From: Vibrio mimicus CAIM 602
Lineage (GTDB): Bacteria; Pseudomonadota; Gammaproteobacteria; Enterobacterales; Vibrionaceae
Assembly: GCF_000338875.1 (NCBI RefSeq)
Contig: NZ_AOMO01000002.1
Coordinates: forward strand, 58,158 to 122,157
Direction: 5' to 3'
Length of the DNA stretch: 64,000 nt
The translations under genes were made by a program, and so were the position numbers. Of this stretch, positions 1 to 10,061 are shown in pieces. The notes below the pieces were generated by a model. The model was not told the origin of the DNA, made no database searches, and saw only the letters and a program-made list of their open reading frames with translations. Numbering within the stretch: the first letter of the stretch is position 1; every line of letters starts with the position of its first letter.

Positions 1-2
1 AA

Positions 3-101
3 TGGCAACTGGAATACCAACAGGTTGAGAAAGCGCATTTCTACTTTAACCAGTTAAGAAGTGCTTTATCCCTATCTCCTGCCTCCCCCGTGATTAATTG
101 A
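3..101 (+). CDS. C-terminal end of an unidentified protein (partial)
   Basis: The third frame is open from the left edge to a TGA at 99-101 and reads like coding sequence (…WQLEYQQVEKAHFYFNQLRS…). The stop lies 13 bases before the next ATG, so the gene is probably in an operon with the ABC ATPase that follows. Only 32 residues are visible. They are polar and not membrane-like, which argues against an ABC permease, and I do not recognise the family. Existence as a coding fragment is an inference from composition and spacing. Confidence 0.5.
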   Translation, partial: WQLEYQQVEKAHFYFNQLRSALSLSPASPVIN

Positions 102-114
102 ATAAGGAAGTACA

Positions 115-1734
115 ATGTCACCTACCCCACTTTTGCAAGTGCGTAACCTGAGCGTCAGTTTCAGTACCAATGATGGTCAAATCGATGCGGTTAAAAACGT
201 GAGCTTTGAGATTCGACCAGGAGAAACACTGGCGATTGTTGGCGAATCCGGCAGTGGTAAATCGGTTTCGACCAACGCGTTAATGCAACTGCTGCCTAAA
301 AATGCGCTGATCCACCCTGAATCGAGCATCGTTTTTGAAGGCGCAGAATTGCTGAATAAAACCGAAACGCAGATGCGCCGGATCCGTGGCGATCGCATTG
401 GCATGATCTTCCAAGAGCCGATGACCTCACTCAACCCTTATATGCGCGTGGGCATTCAAGTGGCCGAAGCCATATTGTGCCACCGCAGCGTCAGCCAAAA
501 GCACGCCAAACAGCGGGTGTTAGAACTGTTTCAATTAGTTCACTTACCTGAGCCAGAACAGGCTTACCAAAAATTCCCGCACGAATTCTCTGGCGGTCAG
601 CTACAACGCATCATGATTGCGATGGCACTGATCAATGAGCCTGATATTTTGATCGCGGACGAACCAACAACAGCGCTTGACGTTACCGTACAAGCAGAAG
701 TGCTGAAACTGATTAAAGAGATCCAAACCAAAATGGGCATGGCGATCTTATTCATCACGCACGATTTGGGCGTTGTGAGGTTTGTTGCCGACCGTGTGCT
801 TGTGATGTGCAAAGGCAATGTGGTGGAGCAAGGCTCAACCGAGCAACTGTTTCAGCAACCTGAACATGACTATACCCGTATGCTGATTAACTCGATTCCG
901 AAAGGCAGTAAAGATCCGGTTGATGCCAATGCGCCACCCTTACTTAAAGCAGAAGACATTCGCGTGAAGTTTTTGGTGAAACCGCATTTTATCAGCCGCC
1001 GTAGCCAATATTTTGAAGCGGTAAAAGGCATTTCGCTGGAACTTAAGCAGGGCGAAACGCTAGGCATAGTCGGTGAGTCGGGCAGTGGGAAATCCACCTT
1101 AGGCCGCGCCTTGATTGGCTTGCTGCCTTCAACGGGTCACATTGCCTTCAAAGGGCAAGATTTTCGCGCTTTGAGCGAAAAACAGCGTTTGGCACTGAAG
1201 AAAGACATTCAGATGGTGTTCCAAGACCCCTACGGCTCCCTTTCTCCGCGCATGACCATAGGTGAAATCATTACGGAAGGGCTGCTGGTGCACCAACCAC
1301 ACATCAGCAAACTTGAGCGCATGCAAAGAGCAAGGCGTGCGCTAGAAGAAGTGCGTTTAGATCCTAACTCAATTAACCGCTACCCACATGAGTTTTCCGG
1401 TGGTCAGCGCCAGCGGATTGCGATTGCACGAGCGTTGATCCTCGAACCGTCTTTCATTTTGCTGGATGAACCCACGTCGGCACTGGATCGCTCCGTTCAA
1501 CTCACTGTGATTGAACTGCTTAAAGAGATTCAAAAACGACGCAATATCGGCTTTTTGTTCATCAGCCATGATCTTGCGGTAGTGAAAGCCTTATCGGATC
1601 GCGTGTTAGTGATGCAAAAAGGCCAAGTCATGGAACAAGGCAGCGCCGAGTCCATCTTCCATAACCCACAGCATGACTACACTAAAAAGCTCATTGCTGC
1701 GTCGTTCGACATTCTGGAAGAAAATGCAGCTTGA
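115..1734 (+). CDS. ABC transporter, two fused ATPase domains (oligopeptide/microcin C type, YejF-like)
   Basis: A 539-residue cytoplasmic ATPase carrying two complete nucleotide-binding domains. Walker A GESGSGKS lies at residues 43-50 and again near 321. Each half also has a signature motif (FSGGQLQR, FSGGQRQR) and a Walker B (ILIADEPTTALD, FILLDEPTSALD). Each half ends with the extension typical of the peptide/nickel family. Fused NBD pairs of this kind (E. coli YejF, GsiA) energise uptake of short peptides or peptide-like compounds through two permeases and a periplasmic binding protein; those partners would lie upstream, outside the window. The start is set by a clear Shine-Dalgarno (AAGGAAG, 104-110). 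The exact substrate cannot be read from the sequence. Confidence 0.9.
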   Translation: MSPTPLLQVRNLSVSFSTNDGQIDAVKNVSFEIRPGETLAIVGESGSGKSVSTNALMQLLPKNALIHPESSIVFEGAELLNKTETQMRRIRGDRIGMIFQEPMTSLNPYMRVGIQVAEAILCHRSVSQKHAKQRVLELFQLVHLPEPEQAYQKFPHEFSGGQLQRIMIAMALINEPDILIADEPTTALDVTVQAEVLKLIKEIQTKMGMAILFITHDLGVVRFVADRVLVMCKGNVVEQGSTEQLFQQPEHDYTRMLINSIPKGSKDPVDANAPPLLKAEDIRVKFLVKPHFISRRSQYFEAVKGISLELKQGETLGIVGESGSGKSTLGRALIGLLPSTGHIAFKGQDFRALSEKQRLALKKDIQMVFQDPYGSLSPRMTIGEIITEGLLVHQPHISKLERMQRARRALEEVRLDPNSINRYPHEFSGGQRQRIAIARALILEPSFILLDEPTSALDRSVQLTVIELLKEIQKRRNIGFLFISHDLAVVKALSDRVLVMQKGQVMEQGSAESIFHNPQHDYTKKLIAASFDILEENAA

Positions 1735-1850
1735 TTCATATTAAGTTCACGAATGCGGTCTATACTTAATTCACAGTGAATGAGGTTTAACCCGCATTCC
1801 ACTCATTTCACCATGGCATAGCTGCCTTTTCGGTTTGGCCGCCGACAACA

Positions 1851-1880
1851 AAAACTCGCTCAGGTTGAGCGAGTTTTTTT
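1851..1880 (+). terminator. Rho-independent terminator
   Basis: CTCGCTCA and TGAGCGAG (1855-1862 and 1866-1873) form a perfect stem with a three-base loop, followed by seven T. AAAA on the 5' side lets it work for the convergent LysR gene too. It lies 117 bases after the ABC ATPase stop, leaving room for a short independent transcript (see findings). Confidence 0.85.
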
Positions 1881-1929
1881 ATCTCTGACTTCTTCTATCC
1901 CTGTCTTCAATCCTTCTCTGCAAAAGAGA

Positions 1930-2829
1930 TCAGAAATAGTGAGAAATGGTCAGATAGCGAGTGCGGATATGCTCGATCAACAAACGCACTTTATTGAGCG
2001 GTTGGCGCGTAAAAGGATAAACCGCGTAGATCCCGAGTTTTTTGCCGACCTGTTCAGGGAAAACATCCACCAACTCTCCATTACGAAAATCGTGATACAC
2101 CAAACAGCGCGGTACATAAGCAATGCCGTGCCCGCCAAGCGCGGCTTTGCGCAATGCGGTAGCATTATCGGTCGAAAAGGTGCCGGACACTTTGACTATG
2201 TAATTGCCTTTTGCCCCTTTGAATTCCCAATCGGTCGCACCCGTGGTTTGATAGGCATATTGCAAGCAATTGTGCTTCACCAAATCTTCCGGCTTCAGCG
2301 GCTTACCATTGCGGGCAATATAAGCTGGGGATGCACACACCACCCATTGCGAGTCCAAAATATGCCGGGCAATTAAGCTCGAATCTTCTAAGTAACCGGT
2401 GCGGATCACCAAATCGTAGCCGCCTTCAACGAGATCCACAAAGCGATTATCGAGCGACATATCCACCGTCAGCCCCGGATGTAGGTTACAAAACTCGGCG
2501 ACCGCATCGGCCAAAATCAAGTCGCCCGAGATGGTTGGCACCGACATTTTGATGTGGCCGCTGACGTTTTCACCAAATCCCACGACTGCATCCAGCGCCT
2601 CCTGAGTGGCTTGCTTCACATTTTTGGCACCGTGTAGTAACGCCTTGCCCGCCTCAGTCAAGGTCAATTTACGCGTTGTTCGATATAATAGCTGCACGCC
2701 AAGCTCTTCTTCCAATCGCGCCAATCTTTTGCTAACCACCGAATTCGTAAGGCCATTTTGCTCAGCCACCTTGCTAAAACTACCCAGTTCTATCACTTGA
2801 TAAAACAAAATTAAGTCATCGGCACGCAT
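1930..2829 (-). CDS. LysR-family transcriptional regulator
   Basis: A 299-residue LysR-type regulator. The N-terminal winged helix-turn-helix (about residues 1-60, GSFSKVAEQNGLTNSVVSKRLARLEEELG) is followed by the LysR substrate-binding domain (about 90-295). The CrgA/DmlR-like subgroup is suggested by YRTTRKLTLTEAG and by the NGELVDVFPE stretch near the end. It is transcribed away from the lactate permease, and the 200-base gap between them would hold a shared control region. Control of the lactate genes is therefore plausible but unproven. The effector cannot be inferred. Confidence 0.9.
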   Translation of the reverse strand: MRADDLILFYQVIELGSFSKVAEQNGLTNSVVSKRLARLEEELGVQLLYRTTRKLTLTEAGKALLHGAKNVKQATQEALDAVVGFGENVSGHIKMSVPTISGDLILADAVAEFCNLHPGLTVDMSLDNRFVDLVEGGYDLVIRTGYLEDSSLIARHILDSQWVVCASPAYIARNGKPLKPEDLVKHNCLQYAYQTTGATDWEFKGAKGNYIVKVSGTFSTDNATALRKAALGGHGIAYVPRCLVYHDFRNGELVDVFPEQVGKKLGIYAVYPFTRQPLNKVRLLIEHIRTRYLTISHYF

Positions 2830-3034
2830 GTTATTTTATCATTTTTGGAAATAATGAATTTCATTATTTCCCTATATCCCCAAAAAATAAAGCAGTAAAT
2901 TCACGCCAGCTTAACAACAGCATCACAACTATAAAAAATCAACAACTGAACTCTTACTTGTTAACCGTGCCCTACATTCTGTGCGTGTTAGCTCATCCAA
3001 ATTGATGGAGAGTTCAAGGACGAGGAAGTACTCC

Positions 3035-4729
3035 ATGAATGAAACATTGCTCGCACTGGTGGCCTTTTCACCCATAGTGGTGGCCGCCATACTACTGGTT
3101 GGCCTCAACTGGCCTGCCAAAAAAGCCATGCCCGTGGCTTTCGCCCTCACCGTTGTCATTGCCTTGATGTTTTGGGATATGTCGGCCAACCGCGTGATCG
3201 CCTCCGTATTACAAGGTTTGGGTATCACGGTTTCCGTATTGTGGATTGTGTTTGGTGCGATTTTCCTGCTCAACACGCTCAAATACACTGGCGCGATTAC
3301 CACGATTCGTAATGGTTTTACCAACATTTCACCGGATCGCCGAGTGCAAGCCATCATCATCGCTTGGTGTTTTGGCTCTTTTATTGAAGGGGCTTCCGGC
3401 TTCGGAACGCCGGCGGCGATTGCGGCACCACTGCTGGTTGCGATTGGTTTCCCTGCCCTTGCTGCCGTGTTAATGGGCATGATGATCCAATCGACTCCCG
3501 TTTCATTTGGCGCAGTTGGTACGCCGATCATTGTTGGCATCAACAAAGGTCTGGACACCCACAACATCACAGAAGCACTGATGGCTAACGGCTCAAACTG
3601 GGATGTTTATCTACAGCAAATCACCACCAGTGTGGCGCTGATCCATGCTTCAGTCGGTACGCTCATGCCAGTATTGATGGCGATGATGTTGACTCGTTTC
3701 TTCGGTAAAAACCGCAGTTGGACGGAAGGTTTGGACATTCTGCCTTTCGCGATTTTTGCAGGTTTGTCTTTCACTATTCCTTACGCGCTGACTGGCGTAT
3801 TCCTCGGCCCTGAGTTTCCCTCACTGATGGGAGGTCTCGTTGGCCTTGCGATTGTGGTGACGGCGGCGAAAAAAGGCTTTTTGGTACCCAAAACCAAATG
3901 GGATTTTCGTCCTGAAAACGAATGGCCTGCGGAGTGGTTAGGCTCGCTGAAAATGGATCTGGATGAAGTCAAAGCCAAGCCTATGAGCCTTGCTCTCGCG
4001 TGGGCACCCTATGTATTGCTGGCAGTGATTCTCGTCGCTAGCCGTGTCAGCCCAGATTTCAAAGCTCTGCTTCTGAGCGTGAAAGTCGCGTTTAGCAATA
4101 TTCTGGGTGAGACTGGCATCAGCGCCTCAATTGAGCCGCTTTATCTACCCGGTGGCATTCTGGTTTTCGTGGCCCTGATTGCAGTACTTACTCAAACACG
4201 CAGCTTAGCGCCGATGGGCAAAGCGTTTGGTGAATCCACCAAAACCTTGATTGGCGCAGGCTTTGTACTGGTGTTTACCATTCCAATGGTGCGGATTTTC
4301 ATCAACTCTGGGGTTAACGGCGCAGATTTAGCCAGTATGCCAGTGACTACCGCCAACTTTGCTGCGGGCTTAGTAGGCGAAGCCTTCCCAATGCTGAGTG
4401 CGACCGTCGGTGCACTGGGCGCTTTCATTGCCGGTTCTAACACCGTTTCCAACATGATGTTCAGCCAATTCCAATTTGAAGTGGCACAAACGCTGACCAT
4501 CTCTAGCGTGGTGATCATCGCTCTGCAAGCCGTGGGGGCTGCCGCCGGTAACATGATTGCCATCCACAACGTGGTAGCAGCATCAGCGACGGTTGGCCTG
4601 CTGGGTCGTGAAGGTGCGACGCTGCGCAAAACCGTTTTGCCAACCCTCTACTATCTTGTTTTGACAGGCATCATCGGAATGACCGTGATTTACGGTTTCA
4701 ACATGACTGATGTCCTAACGACCCGCTAA
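3035..4729 (+). CDS. lldP: L-lactate permease
   Basis: A 564-residue inner-membrane protein of the LldP/LctP family (E. coli LldP has 551), which imports L-lactate with protons. It is almost entirely hydrophobic, with many predicted transmembrane helices starting directly at the N-terminus. The conserved [20 protein letters not shown] and [14 protein letters not shown] segments are present. The reading frame is open upstream to 2981, but the ATG at 3035 has a good Shine-Dalgarno (GAGGAAG, 3022-3028) and gives the family's usual hydrophobic start. It is followed by lldD after 124 bases, so uptake and oxidation of lactate are probably co-expressed. Confidence 0.93.
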   Translation: MNETLLALVAFSPIVVAAILLVGLNWPAKKAMPVAFALTVVIALMFWDMSANRVIASVLQGLGITVSVLWIVFGAIFLLNTLKYTGAITTIRNGFTNISPDRRVQAIIIAWCFGSFIEGASGFGTPAAIAAPLLVAIGFPALAAVLMGMMIQSTPVSFGAVGTPIIVGINKGLDTHNITEALMANGSNWDVYLQQITTSVALIHASVGTLMPVLMAMMLTRFFGKNRSWTEGLDILPFAIFAGLSFTIPYALTGVFLGPEFPSLMGGLVGLAIVVTAAKKGFLVPKTKWDFRPENEWPAEWLGSLKMDLDEVKAKPMSLALAWAPYVLLAVILVASRVSPDFKALLLSVKVAFSNILGETGISASIEPLYLPGGILVFVALIAVLTQTRSLAPMGKAFGESTKTLIGAGFVLVFTIPMVRIFINSGVNGADLASMPVTTANFAAGLVGEAFPMLSATVGALGAFIAGSNTVSNMMFSQFQFEVAQTLTISSVVIIALQAVGAAAGNMIAIHNVVAASATVGLLGREGATLRKTVLPTLYYLVLTGIIGMTVIYGFNMTDVLTTR

Positions 4730-4747
4730 ACCTTTTTAATCAATACC

Positions 4748-4768
4748 GAGAGCGAGCATCTCGCTCTC
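4748..4768 (+). other. Perfect hairpin between lldP and lldD
   Basis: GAGAGCGAG-cat-CTCGCTCTC is a 9-bp perfect stem with a three-base loop, 18 bases after the lldP stop. No T-run follows, so it is not a standard terminator. In a polycistronic mRNA it could mark a processing or stabilising site that gives different levels of permease and enzyme. Function is an inference. Confidence 0.6.
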
Positions 4769-4853
4769 ATCGCTCAAGCTCACCCTTGTACCTCACGTAT
4801 GAGCTTAAGCAAAAAGAAACATTCACAGAATAGGCCCAGAATAGGATTGCATT

Positions 4854-5990
4854 ATGATCATTTCAGCTTCGACCGATTACCGCGCTGCAGCCAAAGCCAA
4901 ACTCCCGCCATTTTTGTTCCACTATATTGATGGCGGCTCGTATGGCGAACACACGCTCAGACGCAACACCGATGATCTGGCCGACATTGCACTGCGCCAA
5001 CGTGTACTGAGTGATATGTCTGAGCTGAGTTTAGAGACCGAACTGTTTGGCGAAAAAATGGCACTGCCGATCGCCCTCTCTCCTGTGGGCTTAACCGGCA
5101 TGTACGCCCGCCGTGGCGAAGTGCAAGCCGCGCAAGCCGCAGAAGCGAAAGGTATTCCTTTTACCCTTTCCACGGTTTCGGTCTGCCCTATTGAAGAAGT
5201 GGCGCCTTCGATTCATCGTCCAATCTGGTTCCAGCTTTACGTTTTAAAAGATCGCGGCTTTATGAAAAACGTGTTGGAACGTGCCAAAGCTGCAGGCGTG
5301 AAAAACCTGGTGTTCACCGTGGATATGCCGGTACCGGGTGCACGTTATCGCGATATGCATTCTGGCATGAGCGGCCCTAACGCTGCGATGCGCCGTGTAT
5401 TGCAAGCCATGACACACCCAAGTTGGGCTTGGGATGTGGGCTTGCTTGGTAAGCCGCACGACTTGGGCAACATCTCCAAATACCGCGGTTCACCGACCAA
5501 ACTGGAAGACTACATCGGCTGGCTGGGCGCGAACTTTGATCCTTCCATTTCATGGAAAGACTTGGAGTGGATCCGTGATTTCTGGGACGGCCCAATGATC
5601 ATCAAGGGCATTTTGGATACCGAAGATGCAAAAGACGCGGTGCGTTTTGGCGCAGACGGCATTGTGGTGTCAAACCACGGGGGCCGCCAGTTAGATGGCG
5701 TGCTTTCTACCGTGCAAGCACTGCCCGCGATTGCCGATGCGGTGAAAGGCGACCTGAAAATTCTGGTTGATTCGGGTATCCGCACGGGTCTAGACGTGGT
5801 ACGCATGCTGGCACTCGGCGCAGATTGCACCATGCTCGGCCGCTCATTTATCTACGCTCTGGCAGCCCAAGGACGCACAGGGGTAGAAAATCTGCTCGAC
5901 CTGTATGAAAAAGAGATGCGGGTTGCCATGACACTGACTGGCGCAAAGAGCATTGCTGAACTGTCACGCGATTCATTAGTCAAAAGATAA
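4854..5990 (+). CDS. lldD: L-lactate dehydrogenase, FMN-dependent, membrane-associated
   Basis: A 378-residue member of the FMN-dependent alpha-hydroxyacid dehydrogenase family. It oxidises L-lactate to pyruvate and passes electrons to the quinone pool at the inner membrane. The N-terminal [23 protein letters not shown], the FMN-binding barrel and the active-site SNHGGRQLD with its catalytic His (near residue 275) are intact. E. coli LldD has 396 residues with the same layout. It sits directly behind lldP and before a second, FAD/Fe-S lactate-type oxidoreductase. The start ATG gives full-length homology. Confidence 0.95.
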   Translation: MIISASTDYRAAAKAKLPPFLFHYIDGGSYGEHTLRRNTDDLADIALRQRVLSDMSELSLETELFGEKMALPIALSPVGLTGMYARRGEVQAAQAAEAKGIPFTLSTVSVCPIEEVAPSIHRPIWFQLYVLKDRGFMKNVLERAKAAGVKNLVFTVDMPVPGARYRDMHSGMSGPNAAMRRVLQAMTHPSWAWDVGLLGKPHDLGNISKYRGSPTKLEDYIGWLGANFDPSISWKDLEWIRDFWDGPMIIKGILDTEDAKDAVRFGADGIVVSNHGGRQLDGVLSTVQALPAIADAVKGDLKILVDSGIRTGLDVVRMLALGADCTMLGRSFIYALAAQGRTGVENLLDLYEKEMRVAMTLTGAKSIAELSRDSLVKR

Positions 5991-5995
5991 TAAAA

Positions 5996-6060
5996 ATACC
6001 CCCTAACCTTAAACGACTTGGAGTTGCAGCCAACACCCCTGCAACTTCAAGTAGAAAGGA
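5996..6060. repeat. Short ERIC-type repeat (internally deleted)
   Basis: Runs from a left end (ATACCCCCTAA…ACTTGGAGTTGCAG) to a right end (CTGCAACTTCAAGTAGAAAGG), with almost all of the usual ~127-bp interior missing. CTTGGAGTTGCAG and CTGCAACTTCAAG can pair. It lies between lldD and the next gene and contributes a strong hairpin to the mRNA. Family assignment is from memory of ERIC ends. Confidence 0.7.
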
Positions 6061-6089
6061 AATTGAGGGAACACACGAGGAAGCACAGT

Positions 6090-8952
6090 ATGAACTCCCC
6101 GATCGCCGATCGTCTCTATCAGCAGCTCGAACAGATTTTAGCGAACCGAATTGATCCGCAGCGCATCATTACTCAAGAAGCGAAACGACTCGCCTACGGT
6201 ACCGATGCCAGCTTTTATCGGTTGATCCCCAAAATCGTGTTACGCCTCAAATCACTCGATGAAGTGATTTTTGCTATTCAGAGCTGTGGCCAACTGGGTA
6301 TCCATTTTACCTTTCGCGCTGCAGGTACCAGTTTATCGGGTCAAGCCGTTTCCGACTCGGTACTGATCACCCTAACCGACGATTGGCGCGGACATGAAGT
6401 GCAAAACCAAGGCTTGAAAATTCGCCTGCAACCGGGCGTGATTGGCGCCGATGCCAACAAGTACCTTGCCCCATTTCAGCGCAAAATCGGCCCCGATCCC
6501 GCTTCCATCAACACCTGTAAAATCGGTGGCATTGCGGCCAATAACGCCAGCGGCATGTGTTGCGGTACGGCGCAAAACTCGTATCGCACCGTCGATGGTA
6601 TGCAAATTGTGTTTGCCGATGGTTATGTGCTCGATACGCGCGACCCCGACAGCGTGGCACGCTTTAAACAAGAGCGTGCCGACTTGGTGGAAGGCATTCA
6701 CGCGCTGTGCCAAGAGACTCTAGCCAATTCTGAGCTCACCGAACGCATCCGCCACAAATACCGCCTAAAAAACACCACAGGCTATGCGCTGAACGCCTTG
6801 GTTGATTTCTCTGATCCAATCGAAGTGCTGACCCACTTGATGATTGGCTCAGAAGGCACACTCGGCTTTATCGCCGACATCACCTATCACACCGTGATTG
6901 AACACGCGCACAAAGCCTCTGCGCTCCTGGTGTTTGCCGATATTGAACAAGCCAGCCAAGCCGTGACCACGCTTTCCAAAACGCCAGTGGCAGCGGTAGA
7001 AATGATGGATGGACGTGCGCTGCGTTCGGTTGCTGACAAAAAAGGCATGCCGGAATTTATCGCCAAGCTCGATTTAGAAGCCGCGGCACTACTGATTGAA
7101 TCCCACGCCAGTGGCGCGCAAACCTTACACGCTCAGTGTGAGCAAGTGATGAGCGCGCTGCAAAGCTACCAAATTATTGAATCGGTTCCCTTTACTTCCG
7201 AGAGCAAAACCGTGGCGACCTTATGGGGTATTCGCAAAGGCATGTTCCCAGCGGTGGGAGCCGTGCGCGAAGTGGGCACTACGGTCATTATTGAAGATGT
7301 GGCCTTTCCGGTGGAAAACCTCGCAGCCGGTGTGCGTGATCTGCAAGCCCTGTTTGATAAATACCACTACAGCGAAGCGATCATCTTCGGTCACGCCCTT
7401 GAAGGCAACTTGCATTTTGTGTTCACTCAAGGCTTTGATAAACAAAGTGAAATCGAACGTTACGGCGCGTTTATGGATGATGTAGCCGAACTCGTCGCCG
7501 TGAAATACCAAGGCTCACTGAAAGCCGAACACGGCACAGGCCGCAACATGGCCCCTTATGTTGAGCTGGAATGGGGTAAAGAAGGCTACGCCTTGATGCA
7601 GAAAATCAAAGCGCTCTTTGATCCAAAACGCTTGCTCAACCCCGGCGTCATCATCAACGAAGATAAGCATTCGCACATCAGTAACCTCAAACCAATGCCT
7701 GCGGCCGATAACTTGGTGGATCGCTGTATCGAATGTGGTTTCTGTGAGCCGGTCTGCCCATCACGTACCCTCACTTTGTCACCGCGCCAACGCATTGTGT
7801 TGTATCGCGAATTGCAACGCCGCCGCGCAGCAGGTGAAAGCGTTGCCTCTAGCGAGCTCGAACAAGTGTTTGAATACCAAGGGTTAGACACCTGCGCCGC
7901 GACTGGATTGTGCGCAGAACGCTGCCCGGTAGGGATCAATACGGGCGATTTGGTCAAAAAACTGCGCACCGCCAAATACCAAAAATTTACCCCGATTGCG
8001 CGTTGGACAGCAGAGCACTTTACCGCGACCACCGCACTCGCTCGCGGCGGCTTAAAAGCCAACCAACTGGCAACCAAAGTGCTCGGAGAGAAATCGGTCG
8101 GCGGAATGGTGAATGGCTACGCCGGATCAGCAAAGGCAAAACCCCTTTGTGGATGCCGGAAATGCCGCAAGCAAACACTCACTCACTGGAACTCGCAGTG
8201 GAAAATCTGCCGCGCAGTGACAAAAAAGTGGTTTACCTGCCTCCTGCGCCAGCCGCAACATGGGGCAGCAAGCGAGCGCGACCGATCAACGCCCACTGAC
8301 GGAAGTCACCCTCTCTCTGCTCAATAAAGCCGGCTTTGAAGTGATTCTGCCTACAGAGCTCAGCAGCCAGTGCTGCGGTATGCCTTATGACAGCAAAGGG
8401 ATGACCGACATTGCACAAAGCAAAGCCCAGCAGTTGGAAAACGCTTTATGGCAAGCCAGCCAAGGGGGGCGTTATCCGGTATTGATGGACACCAGTCCGT
8501 GCGCCAAACGCAGCATTGAGCAATTCACCAAACCAATGGAAATTCTGGAGCCAACGGGGTTGGTAAGTCGTTACTTACTGGATCACCTAGCGCTAGAGCC
8601 GAAGCAAGAAACCGTCATGCTGCATGTCACTTGTAGCTCGCGCCGCCTCGGCTTAGAAGGCGATATGCTGAAATTGGCGAAAGCCTGCGCCAGTGACGTG
8701 ATCCTGCCTGAGCACATTCAGTGCTGTGGTTGGGCGGGTGACAAAGGCTTTACTACGCCTGAGCTCAATGCCGCCGCGGTCCATTCGCTGAAAGAACAAG
8801 TGCCAGCGCACTGTACCCGTGGGTTTAGTAACAGCCGTACGTGTGAAATCGGCTTATCACACCACAGCGGCATTCCTTATCAATCCATCTTATATCTGGT
8901 GGATGAAGTCGCCAGACCACGATTAGATCGCGGAAAAATACAAGCGACATAA
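6090..8952 (+). pseudogene. FAD-linked oxidase / Fe-S oxidoreductase (D-lactate-dehydrogenase-like), broken by two frameshifts
   Basis: Read across two breaks this is a ~954-residue fusion. It has an FAD-binding type 4 domain (about residues 40-270), an FAD-oxidase C-terminal domain (to about 530), two [4Fe-4S] motifs (CIECGFCEPVCP and CAATGLCAERCPVGI), and a C-terminal cysteine-rich CCG domain pair (SSQCCGMPYDS, EHIQCCGWAGD). This layout matches quinone-linked D-lactate/2-hydroxyacid dehydrogenases. The frame shifts at about 8132-8141 (one A missing) and again at about 8240-8244 (one base missing), so the chain ends early at 8327 as written. Restoring both bases gives continuous conserved sequence (…VYLPSCASRNMG…). 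The start at 6090 has GAGGAA upstream. Either a real pseudogene or, more likely, sequence error. Confidence 0.85.
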
Positions 8953-9021
8953 GAGAGTACAGAGCAGCCAGACGAGTACGCATAAATACTCTTTCCCAAG
9001 TCGATCAATTTGGGAGAAGAG

Positions 9022-9041
9022 AAAGGGCGCTTGCGCCCCTT
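9022..9041. terminator. Convergent terminator hairpin
   Basis: GGGCGC-tt-GCGCCC (9025-9038) between the convergent oxidoreductase and ppsR genes. On the minus strand it is followed by CTTTCTCTT, so it fits best as the ppsR terminator. Confidence 0.6.
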
Positions 9042-9054
9042 ATCAAAATGGAAG

Positions 9055-9888
9055 TTAGAACAAACGGCGCTTTAGGCCTGTCCGTTCAAGGATCCGGGTG
9101 GAGATCTCCTCCACCGACAAGGAGGACGTATTGATGTATGGGATGGCTTCACGGCGAAACAGCGCTTCGACCGTCGCTAATTCCTGCAAACACTGCTGGT
9201 TGCTGGCGTATTCGCTGCCTGCCAAACGGTTTTCGCGAATTTCAGTCAAACGTTCCGCATTGATGGTAAGGCCAAACAGTTTATGACGTTGAAACTCGAA
9301 CTCGGGCAACAAGCGCATCGTATGCATATCTTCCGCGATAAAGGGGTAGTTCACTACGCGAAGGCCAAACTGCATCGCCATATACAAACTGGTGGGCGTT
9401 TTTCCGCTGCGCGATACGCCAAGCAAAATGATGTCCGCCCGGTCGAGATCTTTGAGCGAAACGCCATCATCATGCGCCAAGGTGTATTCAATAGCGGCAA
9501 TCCGATCAAAATAGGTATCCGAATCCTTCCCGACACTGCGCGAGCGTTGCAACTTGGGCGCGGGTTTCATCTCAATATCATCGCTCACCCGCTGCACTAT
9601 GCTCTCCAACACATCGTAAAAATGCGCGGGCGCTTGCAGCAAACGGGTCCGCATTTCGGGGATCACCATAGAGAAAAACACCAAGGGCTTCACACCATGT
9701 TGCTGGTAAGAACGCTGGATCTGCTTGAGCAGTTCACTCAGTTTTTCGTCACTTTCCACAAACGGAAAGGTTTTTTCATTGGGTTGCACAGCAAACTGAC
9801 CCAGTACGACGTGCCCCAACGTTTCACAAGTGATGGCGGTTCCGTCAGAAACATAGAACACATCACGGCTTTGCGATTCCATTTGCAT
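9055..9888 (-). CDS. ppsR: PEP synthase regulatory protein (kinase/pyrophosphorylase)
   Basis: A 277-residue DUF299/PSRP protein, the same length as E. coli PpsR. It inactivates PEP synthase by ADP-dependent threonine phosphorylation and reactivates it by phosphate-dependent phosphorolysis. Conserved blocks are [10 protein letters not shown] near the N-terminus and the P-loop [19 protein letters not shown] (from residue 157). It is divergent from ppsA, its target, across a 173-base gap. The start could be Met1 or Met3. The neighbouring target makes the assignment secure. Confidence 0.95.
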   Translation of the reverse strand: MQMESQSRDVFYVSDGTAITCETLGHVVLGQFAVQPNEKTFPFVESDEKLSELLKQIQRSYQQHGVKPLVFFSMVIPEMRTRLLQAPAHFYDVLESIVQRVSDDIEMKPAPKLQRSRSVGKDSDTYFDRIAAIEYTLAHDDGVSLKDLDRADIILLGVSRSGKTPTSLYMAMQFGLRVVNYPFIAEDMHTMRLLPEFEFQRHKLFGLTINAERLTEIRENRLAGSEYASNQQCLQELATVEALFRREAIPYINTSSLSVEEISTRILERTGLKRRLF

Positions 9889-10061
9889 CTTTTATTTAAG
9901 CTTTCAAAAATTTTTGATTAGGATGAGCACCATAATACTCATAATAAAACCCGGCATTCCAGCGCCTCTCCCACAGCTTTGAAAATTCCTTCGTGAATTT
10001 TTTTGCCAAGAGAAGCAAACGATTGCCAACCCTACAAGCTGCAATGTTTCTGGAGAAAGAC

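Noticed and set aside
2929..3570. 213-residue open frame opposite lldP
   Set aside because: Antisense to the lactate permease; composition is that of a reversed membrane-protein gene.
9283..9921. 212-residue open frame opposite ppsR
   Set aside because: Antisense shadow of a strongly conserved gene; rich in His/Arg/Gln as expected from the reverse frame, with no recognisable domain.
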